Positions 17,643 through 27,432 of a stretch of DNA of 64,000 bases are shown here, piece by piece; positions within the stretch are counted from its first letter, which is position 1; each line of letters opens with the position of its first letter. The DNA is from an uncultured Macellibacteroides sp. (lineage in GTDB: Bacteria > Bacteroidota > Bacteroidia > Bacteroidales > Tannerellaceae): positions 62,001 to 126,000 of the forward strand of contig NZ_OY762974.1 in assembly GCF_963667135.1 (NCBI RefSeq), written 5' to 3'. The notes below the pieces were generated by a model. The model saw only the letters and a program-made list of their open reading frames with translations. It was not told the origin of the DNA and made no database searches. Made by a program: the position numbers and the translations under genes.

Positions 17643-19007
17643 ATGATTCTGATTATTGATGATGACGCATCTATTCGCTCGTCTCTTTCATTTCTTTTGA
17701 AAAGGGCCGGATTTGATACAAAAGCTGTTTCTGGACCGAAAGAGGCTTTGGAAGAAGTGCGAATTATTGCACCGGATTTGATAATGATGGATATGAATTT
17801 TACCCTGACTACATCTGGAGAAGAAGGTATTTTGCTGCTGAGGCAAGTTAAAATATTCCGTCCGGATGTTCCTGTAATTCTGATGACAGCCTGGGGAAGC
17901 ATTCAACTGGCTGTTCAAGGCATGAAGGCCGGTGCTTTCGATTTTATTACCAAACCATGGAATAACCTTGTTTTACTTAAGGCGGTACACAATGCACTGG
18001 AATTAAGTGAGCGAAAGAATACACCACCCATAAGTAGGACCGACGCCGACAAGAAGTTTCACTTTGATAAGATTATTGGTCAGAGCTCATCGTTAATGGA
18101 TGTATTGGACACGGTTTCCCGCATTGCCCCCACTACTGCTTCTGTTTTAATAACTGGCGAAAGTGGCACAGGAAAGGAACTAATTGCTGAAGCTATTCAT
18201 GCGAATAGTCCGCGCGTTAAAGATCCCTTCGTAAAAGTGAATTTAGGAGGCCTTAGCCAAAGTTTATTCGAAAGCGAAATGTTCGGTCATAAAAAGGGAG
18301 CTTTTACGGATGCTTACATAGACCGGACCGGGCGGTTCGAAATAGCCAATGGTGGCACTATCTTTTTAGACGAGATTGGCGATCTGGACATGAGCTGCCA
18401 GGTAAAGCTTTTGCGAGTGCTGCAAGATCAGACCTTTGAAGTGCTTGGTGACAGCCGTCCCCGTAAAGCTGATGTCCGGGTGGTTAGCGCAACAAACCGG
18501 AATCTCAGAGAAATGGTGGGCGAACATACTTTCCGTGAAGATTTGTTTTACCGTATTAACCTGATCGGCATTCATTTGCCTGCACTAAGGGAACGTACAG
18601 AAGATATACCTCTACTGGCTCGCTTTTTTGCTGACAAGCATACAGAACTGAATAATCTTCCGAATGTTCAGTTTGCGTCGGATGCTTTGGTGTATCTTCA
18701 GCGACTCCCTTATCCTGGTAATATTCGGGAATTAAAAAACTTGGTTGAGCGGACCATTTTAGTGTGTGGTAAGAACGTAATGGATGCTGCCGACTTTGAG
18801 GCACAAAGCGGATACGTGGCGGAAACAAAGCAATTAACGGGTTCGCCGTTAGGACGTATGACGCTGGATGAGATGGAAAAGCAATCTATTTTGCAGGCTT
18901 TGGATCAGTTCGGGGGCAATTTGTCGCACGTGGCTGCAGCGTTGGGTATTAGCCGCGCGGCTCTTTACCGTCGACTTGAAAAGTATGGAATCACCTCAGG
19001 AAAATAG
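17643..19007 (+). CDS. Sigma-54-dependent NtrC-family response regulator
   Basis: 454 residues from the ATG at 17643 (an upstream TTG at 17622 is in frame but would add residues before the receiver domain, which starts MILIIDDD). Domains: receiver (1-120, phospho-acceptor Asp50 in LIMMDMNF), AAA+ domain with Walker A GESGTGKE (172-179), the sigma-54 contact loop GAFTDA (219-224; canonical GAFTGA with G to D), Walker B FLDEIG (about 241-246), and a C-terminal Fis-type helix-turn-helix (HVAAALGISRAALYRRLEKYGI). It should activate sigma-54 promoters after phosphorylation. A canonical sigma-54 promoter with two dyads precedes the efflux operon at 8796-8890, the obvious target. The cognate kinase follows after 6 bp. 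Confidence 0.95.
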   Translation: MILIIDDDASIRSSLSFLLKRAGFDTKAVSGPKEALEEVRIIAPDLIMMDMNFTLTTSGEEGILLLRQVKIFRPDVPVILMTAWGSIQLAVQGMKAGAFDFITKPWNNLVLLKAVHNALELSERKNTPPISRTDADKKFHFDKIIGQSSSLMDVLDTVSRIAPTTASVLITGESGTGKELIAEAIHANSPRVKDPFVKVNLGGLSQSLFESEMFGHKKGAFTDAYIDRTGRFEIANGGTIFLDEIGDLDMSCQVKLLRVLQDQTFEVLGDSRPRKADVRVVSATNRNLREMVGEHTFREDLFYRINLIGIHLPALRERTEDIPLLARFFADKHTELNNLPNVQFASDALVYLQRLPYPGNIRELKNLVERTILVCGKNVMDAADFEAQSGYVAETKQLTGSPLGRMTLDEMEKQSILQALDQFGGNLSHVAAALGISRAALYRRLEKYGITSGK

Positions 19008-19013
19008 AATAAG

Positions 19014-20315
19014 ATGAGAATAAAAGCTATGTTTTGGTTATTAACCGCATTGTTGTTGTCTCTTGCGGGCGTATTAAGTTACTTTGCTTTTTATTCTTCC
19101 TCGCGTATACTATTTTCTGCAGTGGAATTCCTAATAGTGCTAACTGCTGTTTATCTCTTGTATTTCTATCATCGAATTGTAAAGCCTCTATACATTATCG
19201 GCAACGGGATGGATTTACTAAAAGAACAGGATTTCAGTTCACGCCTGCGCAGGGTTGGTCAACCGGATGCCGATCGCATTGTGGATGTTTTCAATAAAAT
19301 GATGGAGCAACTTAAAAACGAACGGATACATATCCGGGAACAGAATCATTTTTTAGATCTGTTAATTAATGCGTCTCCTCTTGGTGTAATCATCCTAAAC
19401 CTCGACAGAAAGATCGTTTCGTTAAATCCTTCCGCGCGGGTTATCTTATCTCTGAAGCAAGAAGAGAATGTAGTTGGGAGGCGCTTATCCGAATTTGATT
19501 CTTTACTGGCTGCAGAGTTAGTTCGGCTTGAAATGGGAACTCCCCAAATAATCAGGCTGAACGACGCCAATATTTATAAGTGTACCCAATCTTCCTTTAT
19601 CGACAGTGGATTTCAGCATCCTTTTTATCTTATAGAAAGACTGACTCAGGAGGTGTTCAAGGCCGAAAAGAAAGCCTACGAAAAGGTGATACGGATGATT
19701 GCACATGAAGTGAACAACACAACTGCCGGCATTACATCCACACTCGACTCGATTGAAAACACATTCCGCGAGATGGAAAATTGTGAGGACCTTTGTGAAG
19801 TTATGCGAATATCCATCGAACGCTGTTACAGCCTTAGTCGTTTTATTACCAATTTTGCGGATGTGGTACGCATCCCTGACCCTCAGCTTCAAACATTAGA
19901 TTTAAATTTACTTCTTACTTCCGAAAGACGATTCATGGAGAATATTTGCTACAACCGCAACATTGAATTACTTCCATCCCTTAGTGAATCACCTCTTTAT
20001 GTAAAAGCCGACAGTGTTTTACTGGAACAGGTATTGCTTAATATTATTAAAAATGCCGCCGAATCCATTGGAGATCATGGAAAAATTTACATCCATACGT
20101 TCACAAATCCTATTTGCATAGAAATTGCCGACACAGGAAAAGGAATTGATAAAGATACCGAATCCCGTCTCTTCACCCCCTTCTTCTCCACTAAACCCAA
20201 CGGACAAGGAATAGGCCTCATCTTTATTCGAGAAGTTCTTCACAAACATAACTGTACTTTTTCCCTTCGTACCGATACAGATGGCTTAACCCGCTTTCGG
20301 ATTCTATTTCCTTAA
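19014..20315 (+). CDS. Membrane sensor histidine kinase, partner of the NtrC-type regulator
   Basis: 433 residues. Two N-terminal membrane segments (about 7-27 and 33-52) are separated by only a few residues, so there is almost no periplasmic sensor loop; sensing may occur in the membrane or via the transporter. A HAMP-like region (about 53-108) and a PAS domain (about 109-205, LLINASPLGVIILNLDRKIVSLNPSA) follow. The phospho-acceptor is His231 in the H-box MIAHEVNN, and the ATPase domain has N-box IIKNAAES, G1 DTGKGID and G2 GQGIGL. The short-loop arrangement resembles intramembrane-sensing kinases linked to ABC exporters of antimicrobial compounds; that parallel is inference. Confidence 0.92.
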   Translation: MRIKAMFWLLTALLLSLAGVLSYFAFYSSSRILFSAVEFLIVLTAVYLLYFYHRIVKPLYIIGNGMDLLKEQDFSSRLRRVGQPDADRIVDVFNKMMEQLKNERIHIREQNHFLDLLINASPLGVIILNLDRKIVSLNPSARVILSLKQEENVVGRRLSEFDSLLAAELVRLEMGTPQIIRLNDANIYKCTQSSFIDSGFQHPFYLIERLTQEVFKAEKKAYEKVIRMIAHEVNNTTAGITSTLDSIENTFREMENCEDLCEVMRISIERCYSLSRFITNFADVVRIPDPQLQTLDLNLLLTSERRFMENICYNRNIELLPSLSESPLYVKADSVLLEQVLLNIIKNAAESIGDHGKIYIHTFTNPICIEIADTGKGIDKDTESRLFTPFFSTKPNGQGIGLIFIREVLHKHNCTFSLRTDTDGLTRFRILFP

Positions 20316-20489
20316 ATACTTTGTATACTCAAACAGGAGTAATAGGGTTTAAAAGTCATTTTACTATTTTGTAGTAATTTTTACTGTTATTCGTATGATA
20401 ATTGTAAAAAATACACTTAATTTGCAAAACCTGATAATCAGCAGAGAAAACCTTGAAAATGTTGACTTTAATTTAATATCACTATACTT

Positions 20490-22484
20490 ATGAAAAAGCA
20501 CATCACATTTATTATTTGGCTTTTATGCAGCCATATCGTTATTGGAGCAGGCAAATCTTACATTCTTAAATCTCCGGACGGAAAACTGGAGGTAGCAGTA
20601 ACTGTAGACAAGCAAATTACTTATTCCTTGACACATGAAGGGCAGTTATTACTGGATAAAAGTGCCATCGCCTTGGTATTGGCCGATGGGAAAGAATCAG
20701 TATTAGGTAATAATGCACGCGTAAAAGGGAACAAAAACCGATCCATTACGGAAAAAATTGTATCTCCCAATTATCGTGTTCGTTCATTTACAACCAGTTT
20801 TAATGAGATTAACCTGAATTTCGATGGTAACTTCGGCTTGGTTTTTCGTGTTTACAACGAAGGTGTGGCTTATCGCTTCAATACAAATTTCAAAAACACA
20901 GTTGAAATTAAGGACGAAGTAGCCGAATTTAACTTTGACAAAGATTATACAACTTATATGGCGTATTCAACTTCTTCCAGTGAGAAAGATCTTTACGCCA
21001 TGGCTTTTCAAAATTTATACGCAAAAGCTACACTTACAAATGCCAATAAAGAAAATGTAGCTTTTCTTCCGGTTACTGTAGATTATGCAAACGGTAAGAA
21101 ACTGACGATAACAGAATCCGACCTGGAAGCTTACCCCGGAATGTTTGTAAAAGGTGACGGCAAAAAAACTGCCTTGAAAGGTGTGTTCGCCGCATATCCT
21201 TCACGAATGGATTATCGTCCATGGCGGCGTATGAGTTATGTGGCTGAACGGAGTAATGTGATTGCCAAAACAGAAGGAAAACGTTCATATCCTTGGCGCA
21301 TTCTGGCTGTTTCAGAAAATGATGTGGATATGCCTGTTAACAATCTTGTGTATGCGCTGGCTTCTCCTAACCGTATAGGGGACTACTCTTGGGTGAAATC
21401 CGGCAAAGTTGCCTGGGATTGGTGGAACAACTGGGGCATATACGGTGTAGATTTCAAAGCAGGCATCAATATGGATACCTATAAATATTATATTGACTTT
21501 GCATCAGAAAAAGGTATTCCATTTATCATTCTGGATGAAGGTTGGTACAATCCAAAGGCTGGAGATATGCTGACTGTTATACCAGAACTGAATTTACCCG
21601 AACTTGTTCGTTACGGAAAGAGCAAAAAAGTGGATATAATTCTTTGGACTGTGTTTAATGTTCTGGACGATCAGCTGGAAGAGGCTTGCAAGAAATATTC
21701 TGAGATGGGGATCTGTGGTTTTAAAGTAGATTTTCTTGATCGCGATGATCAAACTGGCGTTGAAATGGTCTATCGCATTGCGGAAACTACTGCCAAATAT
21801 AAATTATCGCTTGATCTTCACGGTATTTATAAGCCAACCGGACTTAACCGCACCTACCCGAATATCATTAATTTTGAAAGTGTCTTTGGCATGGAAGAGG
21901 TTAAATGGAGTACTGCCGAAAAAGATATGATGCTGTATGACGTAACGATGCCTTATATCCGGATGATGGCAGGTCCGATTGATTACACTCCCGGGGCAAT
22001 GCGCAATGCGTCTAAGAAAAACTTCAAACCTGTCTATAATAATCCGATGAGCCAGGGAACACGATGTCATCAACTGGCTACCTATATCGTACATGACTCT
22101 CCACTGACTATGCTTGCCGATAATCCTTCTATTTACAAAAGCGAGCCGGAATGTACTGATTTCATTACCAGTATCCCGAACACCGGAATTGAAAAGACGG
22201 TTGTTCTTCAGGGAACTTTGGGGGAATATATTGTTACTGCCCGCTGTGTAGGTTCGGATTGGTATATTGGTGGTATAACCAATTGGGATGCCCGTAATAT
22301 TACACTGGATTTTTCTTTCCTTGACAATGGAGAATATGCTGCCGTTTTGTTTAAGGACGGGGTTAATGCCGATGAACAAGCCTTTGATTATAAAAAAGAA
22401 GCGATGAAGATTACAGCACAGAGCAAACTTACAGTCCGGATGGCTTCGGGAGGTGGTTTTGCAATTTCTTTACGGAAAATTTGA
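20490..22484 (+). CDS. GH97 glycoside hydrolase, retaining type (alpha-galactosidase-like)
   Basis: 664 residues with a signal peptide (about 1-20). N-terminal GH97 beta-sandwich (about 22-290), TIM barrel (about 300-560), C-terminal sheet domain. GH97 splits into inverting enzymes (SusB-like, Glu base) and retaining enzymes with an Asp nucleophile in KVDF. Here KVDFLDRDD gives Asp414, and Glu469 in GMEEVKW fits the acid/base; as I recall, the characterised retaining alpha-galactosidase BtGH97b uses Asp415 and Glu470. The protein is therefore predicted to be a retaining alpha-galactosidase or alpha/beta-L-arabinopyranosidase of the periplasm, not a SusB-type glucosidase. It starts a four-gene run with two GH127 genes and a prolyl peptidase, where an alpha-galactosidase could remove serine-linked galactose from extensin. 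Confidence 0.93.
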   Translation: MKKHITFIIWLLCSHIVIGAGKSYILKSPDGKLEVAVTVDKQITYSLTHEGQLLLDKSAIALVLADGKESVLGNNARVKGNKNRSITEKIVSPNYRVRSFTTSFNEINLNFDGNFGLVFRVYNEGVAYRFNTNFKNTVEIKDEVAEFNFDKDYTTYMAYSTSSSEKDLYAMAFQNLYAKATLTNANKENVAFLPVTVDYANGKKLTITESDLEAYPGMFVKGDGKKTALKGVFAAYPSRMDYRPWRRMSYVAERSNVIAKTEGKRSYPWRILAVSENDVDMPVNNLVYALASPNRIGDYSWVKSGKVAWDWWNNWGIYGVDFKAGINMDTYKYYIDFASEKGIPFIILDEGWYNPKAGDMLTVIPELNLPELVRYGKSKKVDIILWTVFNVLDDQLEEACKKYSEMGICGFKVDFLDRDDQTGVEMVYRIAETTAKYKLSLDLHGIYKPTGLNRTYPNIINFESVFGMEEVKWSTAEKDMMLYDVTMPYIRMMAGPIDYTPGAMRNASKKNFKPVYNNPMSQGTRCHQLATYIVHDSPLTMLADNPSIYKSEPECTDFITSIPNTGIEKTVVLQGTLGEYIVTARCVGSDWYIGGITNWDARNITLDFSFLDNGEYAAVLFKDGVNADEQAFDYKKEAMKITAQSKLTVRMASGGGFAISLRKI

Positions 22485-22533
22485 TTTTAAATACAGATCT
22501 GGAATTATTATAATATAAAAAACCATTTAGTTT

Positions 22534-24987
22534 ATGTCTGGAAAAATTCTATTGGCATCTGCCCTTACAATTGGCTTTTGGGCTTGTAACCTGTCTCCTG
22601 TTAAGAAGGCTTCTACAGAACCTATCATTGAAGTTCCTTTTGCAGAGGTTCATCTAACGGATAATTTCTGGTCTCCACGTATAGAAGTGAATCGGACTGT
22701 TTCCATTCCTTCTGCTTTTAAGCAGTGTGAGATAAACGGACGCTTCGACAACTTTGCATTGGCCGGGGGACTAATTAAAGGGGAACACAAAGGTGATTTT
22801 CCTTTTGATGATACCGATCCGTACAAAATAATTGAGGGTGCCTCCTACTCGCTCGCTGTAAAATATGATCCAAAACTGGATGCTTACCTGGATAGCGTTA
22901 TCACATTAATTGACGCAGCGCAGGAGCCCGATGGTTATCTGACCACCTGTGTTACCAATAAGTGTACGCGACTTACAGGTTGGTGGGGTACTCAACGGTG
23001 GGAAAAGATTAATAGTCATGAATTATATAATTGCGGGCATTTATATGAAGCAGCTGTTGCACATTATCAGGCAACGGGCAAACGTACGTTGTTAAGTGTT
23101 GCAATCAAAAACGCGGATCTTATTTGTAAGGTGTTTGGTCCGGCAGAAGGACAAAAACATGTTCCATCCGGACATCCTATTGTAGAAATGGGATTAACAA
23201 AGATGTATAAAGCGACCGGTGATAAAAAATACCTTGATCTGGCCCGCTACTTTGTGGAAGAAACCGGACGGGGAACAGATGGTCATCGCCTGAATGCGTA
23301 TAGTCAGGACCACAAACCGATTCTGCAACAGGAAGAAATAGTTGGACATGCTGTACGTGCCGGTTATCTGTTTTCTGGCGTTGCAGATGTAGCAGCTCTT
23401 ACAAAAGATACTGCCTATTTTAATGCCATCTGCCGTATATGGAATAATATGGCGACAAAGAAACTTTATATAACTGGAGGAATCGGATCACGCGCTCAAG
23501 GTGAAGGTTTTGGTCCTGAATATGAATTGCATAATCACAGTGCCTATTGCGAAACCTGTGCAGCTATTGCCAATGTATATTGGAATCAGCGGATGTTCCT
23601 GGCTACCGGAAATGCCAAATATATAGATGTATTGGAACGTGCTTTATATAATGGTGTAATATCCGGAGTATCACTAAGCGGCGACAAGTTCTTCTACGAC
23701 AACCCGTTGGAATCCATGGGCCAGCACGAACGAGCCCCGTGGTTTGGTTGCGCTTGTTGTCCGGGTAACATCACACGATTTATGGCTTCTGTACCTAAGT
23801 ATGTGTATGCAACACAGGAAAACAGCGTGTTTGTGAATTTATATGTTGCCAGCCAAAGCAAAATTACGGTTGGTAAAGATACGTTGGAACTAAAACAGAC
23901 AACCGATTATCCCTGGGATGGAGCCGTTAAGCTGACAGTAAACACCAAAAGCGCTGCAACTTTCGGATTAAAGCTGCGTATTCCAGGTTGGGCTGGGAAA
24001 GAACCGGTTCCGGGAAGCGATCTCTATACCTTTACAAAGGAATCAAGCCAAGCTTGGGCTGTTTCTATAAATGGAAAAACGTATAAAACTAAACCTTCTG
24101 ATGGATACATATGCATTGATCGGGAATGGAAAAATGGTGATGTGGTTGAGCTATCTTTACCGATGGAAGTACGCAGGGTAAAAGCTCATGAAAAGGTAGC
24201 TGCAAACAAAGGTCTGCTTGCAATAGAGAGAGGTCCGGTTATGTTTTGCCTGGAAGGCGTGGATCAGGCAGACAAACATGTTTTCAATAAATATATACCC
24301 GAAAACAGTAAGTTTACTTGTCTGTACGAGAAGGATAAACTGAATGGCATTATGGAATTGAGTGGTTCGGCCAAAGAATTGGAACGTACAACAGATGGTA
24401 AAGTTACAGAAAAGAATGTCTCTGTTAAATTAATTCCCTATTCTACCTGGAATAACAGAGGTAATGCTGAGATGGCTGTATGGATTCCGGCTTCGGCTGA
24501 TTATTCCCGACCTACTCCTGAGACAAGTATTTCTTCCCGTGCAAAATCATTTACAATTGTAAGTGCGCCAATTCAGAAAGATGGAATTGCAAAAGAACGC
24601 AGAGAATGGTGTTACGGGGTAAACGATCAGTGGGATCCGAAAAATTCGGGAGATATGTCCAAGCCTTATCATTATTTCTGGTTAAAAGAGGGATCGGAAG
24701 AGGCAATTGAATATGTGTTTGATAGCCCGGAAACGGTAAGAAATGCCCAGGTTTACTGGCTGGATTTTGATCATTACGACGGCAATTACCGCGTTCCAGC
24801 CAGTTGGAAAATTCAATACAAAGCAGGTAACACTTGGAAGGATGTAGATGCTAAAGGTACATACGGATGTAAAAAAGACACTTACAATTCCGTGGATTTC
24901 AACCCTGTGAAAACAACCGGACTTAAACTGGTTATTGTATTGCAGAATGGTGAATCAGGAGGTGTAATTGAATGGAAAGTGAATTAA
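22534..24987 (+). CDS. GH127-family beta-L-arabinofuranosidase (first copy)
   Basis: 817 residues. The N-terminus (ASALTIGFWACNL) looks like a lipoprotein signal with Cys18. The (alpha/alpha)6 barrel covers about 40-430, then two beta domains, and a C-terminal domain of about 130 residues resembling F5/8-type (EYVFDSPETVRNAQVYWLDFD). All catalytic residues recalled for Bifidobacterium HypBA1 are present at an offset near +2 for the first part: acid/base Glu324 (GEGFG), zinc ligands Glu340 and Cys342 (CETC), nucleophile Cys408 and ligand Cys409 (GCACCP). The reaction is retaining release of beta-L-arabinofuranose, classically from hydroxyproline-linked arabino-oligosaccharides. GH146 shares these motifs and cannot be excluded. 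A second copy follows after 33 bp. Confidence 0.93.
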   Translation: MSGKILLASALTIGFWACNLSPVKKASTEPIIEVPFAEVHLTDNFWSPRIEVNRTVSIPSAFKQCEINGRFDNFALAGGLIKGEHKGDFPFDDTDPYKIIEGASYSLAVKYDPKLDAYLDSVITLIDAAQEPDGYLTTCVTNKCTRLTGWWGTQRWEKINSHELYNCGHLYEAAVAHYQATGKRTLLSVAIKNADLICKVFGPAEGQKHVPSGHPIVEMGLTKMYKATGDKKYLDLARYFVEETGRGTDGHRLNAYSQDHKPILQQEEIVGHAVRAGYLFSGVADVAALTKDTAYFNAICRIWNNMATKKLYITGGIGSRAQGEGFGPEYELHNHSAYCETCAAIANVYWNQRMFLATGNAKYIDVLERALYNGVISGVSLSGDKFFYDNPLESMGQHERAPWFGCACCPGNITRFMASVPKYVYATQENSVFVNLYVASQSKITVGKDTLELKQTTDYPWDGAVKLTVNTKSAATFGLKLRIPGWAGKEPVPGSDLYTFTKESSQAWAVSINGKTYKTKPSDGYICIDREWKNGDVVELSLPMEVRRVKAHEKVAANKGLLAIERGPVMFCLEGVDQADKHVFNKYIPENSKFTCLYEKDKLNGIMELSGSAKELERTTDGKVTEKNVSVKLIPYSTWNNRGNAEMAVWIPASADYSRPTPETSISSRAKSFTIVSAPIQKDGIAKERREWCYGVNDQWDPKNSGDMSKPYHYFWLKEGSEEAIEYVFDSPETVRNAQVYWLDFDHYDGNYRVPASWKIQYKAGNTWKDVDAKGTYGCKKDTYNSVDFNPVKTTGLKLVIVLQNGESGGVIEWKVN

Positions 24988-25020
24988 GAGTACAAAACAA
25001 AATAGCTTAAATTGAATAGC

Positions 25021-27417
25021 ATGAAAAATATACTGATAGCTGTATTGGCCGGATTCTGCCTTGCAGGTAGCGCACAGACGCACGACGGGGGATATCCCAT
25101 TTCTCCCGTTCCGTTCACTTCAGTAAAAGTAACCGATCATTTCTGGGGGCAACGGCTCAAAGCCAGTCGGGAAGTAACCATTCCACTTGCTTTCAGCAAA
25201 TGTGAAGAGACCGGGCGATATGATAATTTCTACAAAGCTGCACATCCCAGTGCGGAATACAAAGTGGAAGGTTATCCGTTTGATGATACAGATGTATACA
25301 AAACCATCGAAGGAGCAAGCTACTCCATGCAAACCTATCCGGACAAAAAGCTTGATAAATATATAGACAGCGTGCTTACCGTTGTTGCTGCTGCCCAGGA
25401 ACCAGACGGCTATCTTTATACAGCACGCACTATGAATCCGGCACATCCCCACGAATGGTCAGGGACTTCTCGCTGGGAAAAAGTGGAAGACCTCAGTCAT
25501 GAGTTCTATAATCTGGGTCATATGGTAGAAGGAGCCATTGCTCATTATCAAGCTACAGGGAAAAAGAATTTCCTTAACATAGCAATAAAATATGCCGACT
25601 GCGTAGAGCGTGAAATAGGAAATAAACCCAATCAGCTCATTCGTGTTCCGGGTCATCAGATTGCAGAGATGGCATTGGCTAAGCTTTATCTTGTAACCGG
25701 ACAGAAAAAGTATCTTGATCTTGCTAAGTTTTTCCTGGATAAGCGGGGATACACGACGCGAAAGGATATATACAGTCAGGCTAACAAACCTGTTTTGGAA
25801 CAGGACGAGGCTGTAGGTCATGCAGTTCGTGCAGCCTATATGTATTCCGGGATGGCAGATGTGGCTGCACTTACAGGAGATACAGGTTATATACATGCCA
25901 TAGATAAAATATGGGACAATGCGACTACAAAGAAACTCTATATTACCGGAGGTATCGGTGCAACCAGCAACGGGGAAGCTTTTGGCGAAAATTACGAACT
26001 GCCTAATATGTCCGCCTATTGCGAAACCTGCGCAGCCATTGGAAACGTGTACTGGAACTACCGGTTGTTTCTTCTTCACGGTGAGTCCAAATACTTCGAT
26101 GTACTGGAGAGGGCCTTGTACAATGGGTTGATTTCGGGTGTATCGCTGGACGGAGGAAGCTTCTTTTACCCTAATCCGCTGGAATCAATTGGTCAGCACC
26201 AGCGCCAGCCTTGGTTTGGATGTGCTTGTTGTCCATCCAACATCAGCCGTTTCATTCCTTCCCTTCCGGGCTATGTATACGCTGTAAACAAAAACGATCT
26301 TTACGTAAATCTTTTTATGAGCAATACATCCGACATGAAAGTAAACGGTAAAAAAGTAACACTTACCCAAACTACAGGATATCCATGGAGCGGAGATATA
26401 CGCATGGAGGTTTCTCCAAAAGGAAAACAGTCGTTCACATTAAAAATCCGTATTCCGGGTTGGGTACAGGGATCGGTTGTTCCGGGCAATTTGTACTCCT
26501 ACACGGATCGTAAGCAATTAGGATATAAAGTAAAAGTAAACGGAGAACTGGTATACGCGACTTTAGACAAAGGCTACTTCAATATTGCAAGGCAATGGAA
26601 AAAGGGAGATGTGGTTGAAGTTCATTTTGATATGGAGCCACGAACCGTAAAGGCTAATTCTAAAGTGGAAGCGGATCGGGGAAAGATTGCAGTGGAACGT
26701 GGACCAGTTGTTTATTGCGCCGAATGGCCTGATAACGATTTCAGTGTACTAAGTGTAATCATTAACCGCAAGCCTGAGTTTATTGTGGAATGTAAACCGG
26801 AATTATTGTATGGAATCGATCAACTGAAGACTTCTGCACAAACAATTGCCTATGATGAGCAGGGTCGCCTTACTACAAAGGATGTAACACTTACTCTGAT
26901 TCCATATTATACCTGGGCACATCGCGGTAGCGGAGAGATGGCTGTCTGGTTGCCGCAAGATGTAAATGCTACTCGTCCCTCACAACCTGTCACAATTACT
27001 TCGAAAGCAAAAGTATCTGCTTCAACCCTGATAAAATCTATCTCCGCCATCAACGACGGACTAACACCAAAAGATGAAAACGATCGTTCTGTACCCTATT
27101 ATCATTGGTGGCCAAAGGAAGGAACAACGGAATGGATTTGTTACGAGTTTGATCAGCCTCAGCAGCTATCCTTCAGCACAATTTATTGGTTTGACGATGC
27201 TCCATGGGGAGGTTGCCGCGTTCCGAAAAGCTGGAAACTCTTTTATAAAGACAACTCAGGAAACTGGCAACCGGTAAATGCCCTGTCCGCTTACGGAACA
27301 GAGAAAGGAGAAGGCAACACAGTCCGCTTCTCGCCAGTTACAACTTCTGCCATCAAGCTGGAAGTTGTTCAGCAGGAAAAAAATGCATCCGGATTGTTTG
27401 AATGGACAGTAGACTAA
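25021..27417 (+). CDS. GH127-family beta-L-arabinofuranosidase (second copy)
   Basis: 798 residues from the ATG at 25021 (the in-frame TTG at 25012 would only add three residues before a good signal peptide, MKNILIAVLAGFCLAGSAQ). Same domain order as the preceding gene and similar throughout, but with a cleaved signal peptide rather than a clear lipobox. Catalytic set: acid/base Glu319 (NGEAFGENYE), CETC at 334-337 (Glu335, Cys337), GCACCP with Cys403 as nucleophile and Cys404. The C-terminal carbohydrate-binding-like domain contains WFDDAPWGGCRVPKSWKLFYKD. Two diverged copies in tandem suggest division of labour, for example on different linkages or chain lengths of arabinofuranosyl chains. 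Followed by a prolyl-type peptidase 15 bp downstream. Confidence 0.93.
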   Translation: MKNILIAVLAGFCLAGSAQTHDGGYPISPVPFTSVKVTDHFWGQRLKASREVTIPLAFSKCEETGRYDNFYKAAHPSAEYKVEGYPFDDTDVYKTIEGASYSMQTYPDKKLDKYIDSVLTVVAAAQEPDGYLYTARTMNPAHPHEWSGTSRWEKVEDLSHEFYNLGHMVEGAIAHYQATGKKNFLNIAIKYADCVEREIGNKPNQLIRVPGHQIAEMALAKLYLVTGQKKYLDLAKFFLDKRGYTTRKDIYSQANKPVLEQDEAVGHAVRAAYMYSGMADVAALTGDTGYIHAIDKIWDNATTKKLYITGGIGATSNGEAFGENYELPNMSAYCETCAAIGNVYWNYRLFLLHGESKYFDVLERALYNGLISGVSLDGGSFFYPNPLESIGQHQRQPWFGCACCPSNISRFIPSLPGYVYAVNKNDLYVNLFMSNTSDMKVNGKKVTLTQTTGYPWSGDIRMEVSPKGKQSFTLKIRIPGWVQGSVVPGNLYSYTDRKQLGYKVKVNGELVYATLDKGYFNIARQWKKGDVVEVHFDMEPRTVKANSKVEADRGKIAVERGPVVYCAEWPDNDFSVLSVIINRKPEFIVECKPELLYGIDQLKTSAQTIAYDEQGRLTTKDVTLTLIPYYTWAHRGSGEMAVWLPQDVNATRPSQPVTITSKAKVSASTLIKSISAINDGLTPKDENDRSVPYYHWWPKEGTTEWICYEFDQPQQLSFSTIYWFDDAPWGGCRVPKSWKLFYKDNSGNWQPVNALSAYGTEKGEGNTVRFSPVTTSAIKLEVVQQEKNASGLFEWTVD

Positions 27418-27432
27418 AATGAAACTAAGTAT

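Noticed and set aside
20316-20489. Promoter for the GH97-GH127 operon
   Set aside because: Only seven-base partial matches to TAnnTTTG were found (for example at 20418-20424); no box was convincing enough to annotate.
20490-22484. SusB-type inverting alpha-glucosidase
   Set aside because: Has the Asp nucleophile in KVDF typical of retaining GH97 rather than the Glu base of SusB.
25459-26079. Minus-strand reading frame (206 codons) inside the second GH127 gene
   Set aside because: Covers the conserved catalytic region of GH127 on the other strand; Cys/His-rich only because it mirrors that sequence.
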